Shown here: in pieces, positions 61,101 to 64,000 of the stretch
Layout of the letters: every line of letters starts with the position of its first letter
Position numbering within the stretch: the stretch's first letter is position 1
Assembly (NCBI GenBank): GCA_930367205.1
Contig: OV884014.1
Coordinates: forward strand, 77,417,104-77,481,103
Reading direction: 5' to 3'
Origin: Acanthosoma haemorrhoidale
Lineage: Eukaryota; Arthropoda; Insecta; Hemiptera; Acanthosomatidae
Length of the DNA stretch: 64,000 nucleotides
Position numbers and translations under genes: made by a program
Notes under the pieces: generated by a model
What the model saw: the letters and a program-made list of their open reading frames with translations, nothing else
The model's database searches: none
What the model was told of the DNA's origin: nothing

Positions 61101-61349
61101 AATTCTAGGAAAAAATTACGAAGTGATAACTTTAGAATGTACTTTTTAGGTTCCAAGGACAGTAAACAAGATATGGAACTTGACATGAAACAGTGTCACA
61201 TCTTATTAAAACGCGATGAAGTGGAAAGATCATATTTTTTTTCACCATATCATAAATGCTATCTTCCAAAATTTTGTGGGTTTAAAAAACATGAAGTTAG
61301 GCCACGACAACATTTGCTGCATTTGCGAAATCTGCGAAAGAGAATTTAG
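25121..61349 (+). CDS. DCLRE1B-like: Apollo/SNM1B-like pseudonuclease, paralogue B (8 exons)
   Basis: Exons 25121-25189, 33601-33726, 40215-40344, 41777-41868, 46810-46907, 54932-55016, 59154-59275 and 59405-61349 total 2667 nt (888 residues), with GT-AG introns and matching phases. Alignment to the Apollo family runs through the whole MBL/beta-CASP core, residues 1-293. The catalytic positions are lost: HxHxDH is H31-I-D33-S-S35-S36, the motif 3 His is F98, the motif 4 Asp is N119 and the motif 1 Asp is N16. The beta-CASP D147 (YLDNT) and H282 remain. Vertebrate Apollo is a 5' exonuclease acting at telomeres and crosslinks; B probably binds rather than cuts. A tail of about 595 residues is Ser/Asn-rich and shared with paralogue A. 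ATG 25121 is the first in an upstream-open frame and fits the family N-terminus. The function is inference; the gene structure is seen. Confidence 0.85.
26778..28030 (+). repeat. Tandem duplication, unit about 710 bp
   Basis: Copy 1 (about 26778-27330) and copy 2 (about 27488-28030) share, in order, GGAAAAGATGTAGAAAACTGGTCA, ACAGTGGAAGAGAA, ACTGACATCATCATC, GGACAAACAAGTGAATGTGTTTCTT, CTAACATGATGCATAT and AAAGTTATGCTTTG. They also share GCCTATAGTCACC and GGGCGGGG. Spacing between equivalent points is about 710 bp. They differ by many substitutions, so the duplication is not recent. No coding sense is visible. Confidence 0.75.
28085..28330 (+). pseudogene. Tc1/IS630-type transposase C-terminal scrap
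   Basis: A frame reads PPYHCQYIHTSYPLKLIWAL then IKREVG, matching the PPYHCELNPIELIWAxxK block before the last catalytic acid of DDE_3-type transposases. After a frame change the following GxxxITPEKWENYTSH-like segment is also typical. Heavily broken and short. Confidence 0.45.
28973..29161 (+). pseudogene. Pogo/Tigger-like transposase C-terminal scrap
   Basis: Frame with AFNFMTATIVSGFQKQTRPL followed by FSMFANQYFSEMSYL. It resembles the AxxxxNIxxGFRxTGIxPFNPxxFxxxD block downstream of the pogo DDE domain, with a small indel. No more of the transposase is seen. Confidence 0.35.
30241..31148 (+). repeat. Direct repeats with RT-like sequence
   Basis: About 125 bp at 30241-30367 recurs at 31026-31148. 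Shared landmarks: ACAGCCCAGA, CCCATCATCACAAC, GAGTAGGTGTAAAA, ATATTTCAAAGGA, and ATGGTCTTCAGTGGACAGGGA ending AGGGAGATAGGAAT. A frame in the first copy reads GVKQGSIL then a REIGIKGYEMAFQDL segment, reminiscent of an RTE-type reverse transcriptase. Very decayed. Confidence 0.45.
31870..32029. repeat. 160-nt foldback (47-nt arms)
   Basis: Left arm 31870-31916 starts CCAAAGATATGCAGCCTGT; the right arm, 31983-32029, is its imperfect reverse complement (ends GCAGCATATCTTTGG). About six mismatches or indels; loop 66 nt. It could be a hairpin MITE or a small-RNA precursor; there is no flanking evidence for either. Confidence 0.6.
32580..33140 (+). pseudogene. hAT-type transposase relic (ZBED/SCAND3-like)
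   Basis: Several frames carry pieces in the correct order: SDVAPAMVGKQGL (equivalent of TDGAPAMxGxxxGL), CPKARGQLFQQKMG, then KKDIEEHKELVLHCDVRWL with TRENSILKG, matching the LLLHTEVRWLSRGKVL block. Many stops and frame changes. The Cys/His-rich ends are not visible. Confidence 0.55.
33476..33533 (-). repeat. Pogo/Tigger-like terminal repeat
   Basis: On the minus strand it reads CAGTAGAACCTAGCTAATCC, then GACCTCAGCAGGACCATGGGGTAGGTCGTA. A related sequence, GTAGAACCGGACTAATCTGACC with GGTAGGTCAGAACG, is at about 45621-45674 in the plus direction. The CAGTxGAACC...GGTAGGTCG arrangement is like pogo-group ends. Confidence 0.5.
33601..33726 (+). CDS. Paralogue B exon 2 (degenerate HxHxDH)
   Basis: TTTTTCAG acceptor, GTAAGT donor, 126 nt. 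Encodes DCLHFLTHIDSSSKNL..., where the family has LFFLSHxHxDH. Only the first histidine survives. ISPTAKRIYTSYYNAWFLK follows the Apollo helix and 'IYCSPxT' region. Confidence 0.88.
34800..35553 (+). pseudogene. Mariner transposase, N-terminal and catalytic part
   Basis: Pieces in two or three frames: helix-turn-helix with RVYEWYGRFKEG and DDDRTGRPNTS, an ISFGSAQ-like turn, then KCIITDDKTW (first catalytic Asp; the next codons contain a frame break), WKCPEEPRSKKIRQVRSKV, VVFNFNGIVHHEFLP and NAPTHTS near the second Asp position, where the family has DNAPxHT. A stop after FEMLTVAFGES-upstream sequence and other breaks make it non-functional. Confidence 0.8.
35761..36730 (+). pseudogene. Jockey-like ORF1 (gag-like)
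   Basis: The frame is open from 35549, but the first ATGs belong to the 5' UTR or target copy; 35761 is a plausible start. Contains an RRM-like stretch (VVIRNLHPTTPADKIEDQL), then cysteine clusters CHNCQAYGHTKSYY (last Cys replaced by Tyr), CVKCSGKH and CMLCQQGHPANYKGC. The tail is Pro/Ser-rich. This RNA-binding protein normally coats the element RNA. The frame is intact to 36730, but a lost knuckle cysteine and the broken partner argue against activity. Confidence 0.75.
36838..39009 (+). pseudogene. Jockey-like ORF2 (endonuclease and RT)
   Basis: AP-type endonuclease start SILLWNANGVRTHTNEL (36860 onwards), then broken to SDHSPLLLTISLRP (about 37475), the terminal catalytic SDHxP motif. RT pieces: GVPQGSVLGPILYNLYTAD and ATFADDTAVLSS (38401-38520), then VRYLGFHHDKRLTW and LIYKVILKPIWTYGIELWG, ending at 39009. 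Frame changes occur between about 36960 and 37300, near 37800, and before 38275. Confidence 0.8.
39435..39700 (+). pseudogene. Mariner transposase, C-terminal part
   Basis: Resumes after the nested element with VVLPQPPILFAG, where the family has LPHPPYSPDLAPCDFFLF. The FFLFPKLKK segment is in another frame, followed by an IDEIKEESLKELRAIS block and a terminal WxKCW motif in another frame. Ends near 39690. Confidence 0.75.
40215..40344 (+). CDS. Paralogue B exon 3 (motif 3 region)
   Basis: TTTTTTGCAG acceptor, GTAAGA donor, 130 nt. YIYSFIDSKFTTGSVALLL matches the family DANHCPGSVMFL block with the zinc-binding His replaced by Phe98. A diverged antisense copy lies at 50603-50704. Confidence 0.9.
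40345..41776 (+). other. Paralogue B intron 3
   Basis: 1.4 kb, AT-rich. A copy of the 2935-3545 repeat family is at about 40860-41190 (ACCAAACATTTTAGC, CCAAGTAGTGTGTTT, TTCCTGTAGATTCTGC). Otherwise nothing is recognised. Confidence 0.55.
41777..41868 (+). CDS. Paralogue B exon 4 (motif 4 region)
   Basis: TTACAG acceptor, GTACGT donor, 92 nt. SFGTYLYTGNFSYYSAFLK matches the FGTxLYTGDFRY block; the bridging Asp is Asn119. Confidence 0.9.
42900..44050 (-). pseudogene. RTE-like non-LTR reverse transcriptase relic
   Basis: On the minus strand GIIQGDSLITLLFIPFIEE (43313-43029 frame) matches the GxRQGDxLSPLLFxLxxE block and is followed by FFDEIVLINDY, equivalent to FADDIVLI. A further minus frame (44032-43790) may be an adjoining part, with KKVYSFTEDT and KMDSGHKL, but this is uncertain. 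Stops throughout. Confidence 0.5.
44515..45125 (+). repeat. Repeat family R1, copy 3 (near full)
   Basis: Landmarks: ATACACGGCATCTGAGGGTAGG, CAAAGGCAAGTGTGAACTGG, CTCTTCCAAGGA, CTAGTTTTAGCGAGACATAG, CAGAGAATCCCACTAGGAG, GGTGTGGGGTCTGACAACAC, GACTAAAACATAGCAAGG, a GA tract, CCTTATATAGGCAGGTC and a terminal block ending AAGTAGTTGGCACA. The TATA-like TTATATAGG (about 44932) and ends starting TGT and finishing ACA would fit an LTR, but internal genes are absent. Confidence 0.6.
46810..46907 (+). CDS. Paralogue B exon 5 (beta-CASP motif A)
   Basis: GTTTCAG acceptor, GTAAGC donor, 98 nt. ALTRLYLDNTYYEQP keeps the family LYLDNT with Asp147, then FFGFDELSDRIAKIIR. Confidence 0.9.
50603..51356 (-). 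pseudogene. Inverted duplicate of intron 2 end plus exon 3 of paralogue B
   Basis: 50603-50704 is the reverse complement of exon 3 positions 40218-40319 with 16 differences in 102, coding (minus strand) FNTDTSYKLTYKG then KYIYSLFDSKFTT. Beyond it 50705-51356 matches intron 2 in inverted order: first 39755-40200, then 34445-34604. The splice acceptor and flanking pyrimidines are deleted, so it cannot act as the exon. The mariner (34607-39752) is absent. It is therefore an older copy of the locus or of its paralogue. Confidence 0.85.
50900..50954. repeat. 55-nt hairpin with 25-nt arms
   Basis: Left arm 50900-50924 begins AAAAACTAGGAATATT; the right arm 50930-50954 is its reverse complement with one mismatch; the loop is ACTTG. 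It lies within the inverted self-copy, where the native intron (about 39970) has only a single AATATTCCTAGG block, so one arm is a local gain. Confidence 0.75.
51392..51649 (-). pseudogene. Non-LTR RT fragment, copy 1
   Basis: Minus-strand frame: LDNIILTHQLHYLPNIIKSF then TFSTARRITNAGVPQGTIL, the classic AGVPQGxxL block. It is about 93% identical over about 220 bp to 55363-55620 and shares its 5' limit near KINQNSLDNI. Only this segment is present at either place. Confidence 0.7.
54380..54401 (-). promoter_or_regulatory. Possible tRNA-Met-type primer-binding site
   Basis: On the minus strand CATTGGTAGCAGAGCATGGT follows a sequence ending AGGACA. It resembles the TGGTATCAGAGC site of Ty1/copia elements. 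No paired LTR or confident coding sequence was found, so this may be chance. Confidence 0.25.
54932..55016 (+). CDS. Paralogue B exon 6
   Basis: TTTTTACAG acceptor, GTATAT donor, 85 nt. Encodes SEPMKQIYLYADRVNTCPLL then AEIASKLQ, nearly the same as the first visible exon of paralogue A. Confidence 0.9.
55363..55668 (-). pseudogene. Non-LTR RT fragment, copy 2
   Basis: Second copy of the fragment at 51392-51649, with RRITNAGVPQGTILTPLLHN and LFCNDL. Orientation is the same. The upstream catalytic part and the FADD motif are missing. Confidence 0.7.
56090..57120 (-). pseudogene. Errantivirus-like (17.6/297 type) integrase and 3' end
   Basis: On the minus strand integrase pieces run SDGGREFDNADVREKM (Asp of the triad), a frame change, then GGIERLHSTLGDHIRG (Glu position) and VIAYNHSVHMTTGFSPFEIL. 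The C-terminal YEGPFRVIAIREQNLV follows (56626-56426). A purine tract complement, GGCAGGGGGGAATTA, at about 56250-56266 suggests the 3' LTR starts there and runs to about 56090, with AATAAAGC and AATAAAAC signals. No envelope-like frame is seen between integrase and tract. Stops and frame changes make it inert. Confidence 0.65.
57233..58336. repeat. 1.1-kb palindrome (arms about 500 bp, spacer 95 bp)
   Basis: Left arm 57233-57743 and right arm 57839-58336 are reverse complements with modest divergence (for example ACCACAGGTCCACCCA against TGGGTGGACCTGTGGT at the centre, and the outer GAACACTGCTCTCTC against GAGAGAGCAGTGTTC). The right arm and the sequence to 58570 are R1 in the plus direction; the left arm is R1 reversed. 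The spacer is GC-rich. The left side abuts the integrase relic, the right side native intron. Confidence 0.85.
57839..58570 (+). repeat. Repeat family R1, copy 4 (right palindrome arm and end)
   Basis: Has the full R1 order, including GAATTCACACTCGGTATCTAAGG, GGTTATATAGGCAGGCC (58381-58397), CCGAGAAGAGGGGAACTTCTA and a terminal GACGCAACA (ends about 58568). Confidence 0.65.
59154..59275 (+). CDS. Paralogue B exon 7
   Basis: TTTTCAG acceptor, GTTAGT donor, 122 nt. Encodes EKVYICYNSMQIMLILGYGS, then FFTCDASESRIFID, matching the family segment LGLADVFT...RIHAVD. Confidence 0.9.
59405..61349 (+). CDS. Paralogue B exon 8 (motif B and tail)
   Basis: Acceptor AATTTTAG. Residues 241-293 close the beta-CASP domain, with His282 in YHCHSNHKEI aligned to the SDHSS histidine of the family. 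Residues 294-888 are the tail, with few predicted folded stretches. Conserved islands: about 505-560 (KENTVTIAQNKLIRLPKVI), about 587-620 (SSLYGGWMGNNSIPGL) and the last 50 residues (VERSYFFSPYHKC, FCGFKKHEVRPRQH, LHLRNLRKR). No known domain is recognised in the tail. Confidence 0.9.
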
Positions 61350-62215
61350 CAATCATGCTCAAAGTAATCTAGACGTGTTTCTTATAACAAGTGTAAATTT
61401 TGTATATTTTGTAAGTAAAATATTTGTTTAAAATATTATATATTTTATTATATAGCATATATTGTTTCTTCACACAAATCTTTAGTATATTAATTGAATT
61501 GTAACTATAAAAAGTGTAAATGTATATGTTAAGATAATTTATAATTGTCATTTTTCCTATACTTCCAGGAAAATCTTTAAAAAAATATTCTATATTTTCT
61601 GTTATATAATTATAATTATTAGTTAAATACAGAAATAAATTTTCTTTTCATTTTCTGTAAGCATTTTAATTATTTAATACATATGTACATTTGTTTATGT
61701 TGTTGTCTGAACTAGTCCACACCCTGGCTTGGTCTTCCATTTATTATGAGCTAACCCGAACCAAGAGCCTTTATTTCAAGGCTTTCATGAGTATAAATAT
61801 TTCTTGATTGTTGGAATTTTCAATTTATGGCTTATTTCACAATTTTTGATAAACCATTTTGTTCTTGATGTCAAGACTAGTAGTACTTTGTTCTCAAATA
61901 TTTTGATTGTTATAACTAGAAGCTGACTGGCATTAATCCAAACAAGCAAGAGAGCAATGGTCTGTGTTGCATAATAAGGTGGTGTATTTAGCTAGAAAAA
62001 AATACTTATGGTTAATGAATGGGAAAAGTTGTATAAACCATTTTAAGGTATAAGTTAGGTCAATTGTTTTTGTGTTTGTTGAAGTTTAACATTTTGCTAG
62101 TCGAGGAATAATGAAAACTTTTTGTTCTTTGTATCTGTACATATATATGTATGAATTATTCCTGTATTAACCAGGAACAATACAATGAAATATATTTAAA
62201 TAAAAAAGTTGAATG
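61350..62215 (+). other. Paralogue B 3' UTR and poly(A) signal
   Basis: AATAAA at 62199-62204 is followed by GTTGAATGTTGTGTTCATGTGTGG, the same arrangement as in paralogue A. The intervening UTR aligns to 7441-8165 with many indels. Confidence 0.65.
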
Positions 62216-63559
62216 TTGTGTTCATGTGTGGTCCTAAACATTATGTAAAAGGGATTTCTTCATTAATTTGTGCAGTTCAAAATCTTCTTAGGAAAAAAAT
62301 TTTTGTTTCACTTTTCTTAGTATAGTGGTACTATGTATGCTATAGTGCTATACCATTAGCTAGCTCTTTCATATAAACTTACAATATTTCAACAGATTTC
62401 ACCGAGTTTCCATACTGGCACTCCATATTAGTGCATGTTGATAATAATTTGTCTATGGGTATGGCCGTATTTTTCACATTTTGAGTGCACTAGAATGGTG
62501 AATGGAATAAAAGGTTATTCCATACTTTCCATCCCATACTAAGTCAAATGCAAGAAACAGCAGCTTGTATATGCCTTAGCCTCAAAACCATGAAGTCCAG
62601 AGGCTTTTGGTGACTCCAGTTGCTGAAATTTAATTGATGTGAGGGCAGCATTTATTTTCAGTTACAAATTAAAAGAAAATTTCCAGGATTATTTTTTTAA
62701 TGATGTAGTTTTTGATAGTGAATTTAGAAGGTGGGTTGGTCACCAATGGATTGCTGTATCAGTTTTAGATTTTTCCTTCTTGTGAACTAATTTAATAAAG
62801 GCAATCTTCCATCTGTTGGGTAGTCGGCAATGTCACAAACTTGTGTTATTATATTGTTTTTTCATCTTTCTGGAGAGCAAATTTCAATAGTTAACTCAGC
62901 TGAAAACTGACTGTATTATAACAGTTAGGCTGGTCTATGACAAGCTGCTCTGAAGGTCAAGCAATGACTAACTACTTTTTCAAGTCTAGCTCCAACTCTT
63001 TCAATTCTGTTATTGAACACGCCCTACCCTCACTAGCAATACTTAGTTTTCTATGATCAATTAATCCCTTTGATACCTGGTTTGTACCTGTGATACCTAA
63101 AATACAGGTTCTCATACAGCATTTCTTTTTATCTATTTATTTTAAACAGAAATTCAATTTTTCAAAAAAATATCACTACTACATCTACATAAAATAAAAA
63201 ATATCACATTAGGGTGTTGTGTATATATATATATATATAAATTGAAAAAAATTCAAGGGAACATAAAAAAGAATATTATATTTTTATTAATCACAAAAAG
63301 CAAGTTATAAAAATCAAAACTCACTATATTTAAATCAATTTATTACATAATAAAAACTATTCTTATGCTATACATAAGTTAATTGTCAATAAGCCTATTA
63401 AGAATGTAAACAACAACACGACCTAGATAGTGAGTCTCACAACCAAACTATATATAGAAGATGAAGTAGAATAAAGTCAGTTAAGTTCTGTCAGTTGTCT
63501 CATTCTATACTACCTCAACCCCCCCCCCCCATTCTTACGTCATGCGTTCAGTCTTGTAC
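62216..63559. other. Downstream of paralogue B, sparse relics
   Basis: 62216-62400 aligns weakly with the sequence after paralogue A. A minus frame at about 62840-62741 reads RWKIAFIKLVHKKEKSKTD, like the WKxAxIxPIxKKGDK block of RTE-type reverse transcriptases. (AT)9 lies at 63222-63239 and a C-run at about 63521-63532. Nothing else is recognised. Confidence 0.4.
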
Positions 63560-63846
63560 TGTAGTATTTTAGGTTAGGTTCAGGGTAATAAAATTTAACG
63601 ATATTGACATCCACTGCTAAGGAACACTTCTTTATTTAGTTTTAACAGAAACAAAATACAACACAATAAAAACTGAGAGAGAGATTTTTCTCAAGTCCTT
63701 CTATCTCCACACTCGGCACTTGACTATCTACAACAAACACAATCTCACACACACAAGCTTCAGTTAATACCTTAATCCGTTAAGGTTAAGTTCATTCGTC
63801 AGCACTGGACGGACGAAACCTCAGCGATCAATAAGGCCGTTACACA
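63560..63846 (-). repeat. Candidate 3' LTR of a gypsy-type element leaving the window
   Basis: On the minus strand it starts TGTGTAACGGCC directly after a purine tract (CTGGAGGGGAC) and ends AATACTACA, 287 bp, with a CTAAATAAAG signal inside. The partner LTR is outside the window, so the ends are provisional. Confidence 0.55.
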
Positions 63847-63849
63847 GTC

Positions 63850-64000
63850 CCCTCCAGCGGGTAAGTCCATCTCAGTGAACGAAACAATTTCAGCTTCGAA
63901 GGATGCCAAAAACCTGCGAGACTCCCATTCTGATTCTTCAGCTTGCAAGAGCCCCCGGGAGTAACAGATATGACAGTGTAGGGACCCTCATACTTGGGGT
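63850..64000 (-). pseudogene. Gypsy-type integrase C-terminus, runs off the window
   Basis: The minus strand reads PKYEGPYTVISVTPGGSCKL, then GFWHPSKLK, the C-terminal domain of a retroviral-type integrase. It is placed as expected just before the purine tract and 3' LTR. No lesion is seen in the short stretch available, so the state of the whole element is unknown. Confidence 0.65.

Noticed and set aside
62580..62650. Minus-strand SPKASGLHGFEA as an RT SPGPDG block
   Set aside because: It lies on the wrong side of the WKIAFIKLVHKK block for a collinear reverse transcriptase.
63570..63582. TTAGGTTAGG, like the insect telomere repeat
   Set aside because: Only two units, inside a candidate LTR; no telomeric array.

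Overview
This is an AT-rich animal nuclear window, almost certainly from an insect or other arthropod. The evidence is short exons with GT-AG introns, AATAAA poly(A) signals, and a dense load of arthropod-type mobile elements (mariner, Polinton/Maverick, Ty3/gypsy of the Mag and errantivirus-like types, BEL/Pao, Jockey-like non-LTR, hAT and pogo-like relics). The sequence does not fix the order or species. I saw no rRNA, convincing tRNA, CRISPR or bacterial-type operon.

The only host genes I can support are two tandem, same-strand paralogues of the SNM1B/Apollo (DCLRE1B) metallo-beta-lactamase/beta-CASP family. Paralogue A enters from the left, and only its last three exons lie in the window (2769-7440). 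Paralogue B appears complete: eight exons from 25121 to 61349, with compatible phases throughout, giving an inferred 888-residue protein. In B the fold-defining blocks are recognisable, but nearly every metal ligand is replaced: HxHxDH reads HIDSSS, the DxNHCPGS block reads DSKFTTGS, and YTGD reads YTGN. B is therefore best read as an intact pseudonuclease. Both paralogues carry a Ser/Asn-rich tail of about 580-600 residues with islands conserved between them, ending in a basic, His/Cys-containing block. This pair is the main candidate for an undescribed system.

Layout: 1-2300, decayed BEL/Pao gag (minus). 2769-8165, end of paralogue A and its 3' UTR. 8403-15612, a gypsy deletion derivative (minus) into whose protease a 6.0-kb Polinton (9468-15471) has inserted. 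The Polinton has ATPase, an accessory gene, integrase and remnants of DNA polymerase B, plus a BIR domain that runs into the polymerase. 15728-16628, copies of an unclassified repeat family here called R1. 17437-22760, a non-LTR element split by a Mag-like gypsy (17713-22034). 25121-61349, paralogue B with element-filled introns: hAT and pogo relics; a mariner (34607-39752) split by a Jockey-like element (35554-39434); R1 and RTE-like relics; an inverted mariner-free copy of part of its own intron 2 and exon 3 (50603-51356); and an errantivirus-like relic beside a 1.1-kb palindrome (57233-58336). 62230-64000, sparse relics, then an LTR element leaving the window on the minus strand.

The ancestral unit was one Apollo-like gene, duplicated in tandem and then expanded by serial element insertion. 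Target-site duplications and one empty-site copy give the relative order of several insertions. Coding frames of the paralogues stay open over long distances while nearly every mobile-element gene is broken, which suggests the paralogues are maintained by selection. Two breaks in the Polinton polymerase fall in A-runs, so assembly error should be considered there.
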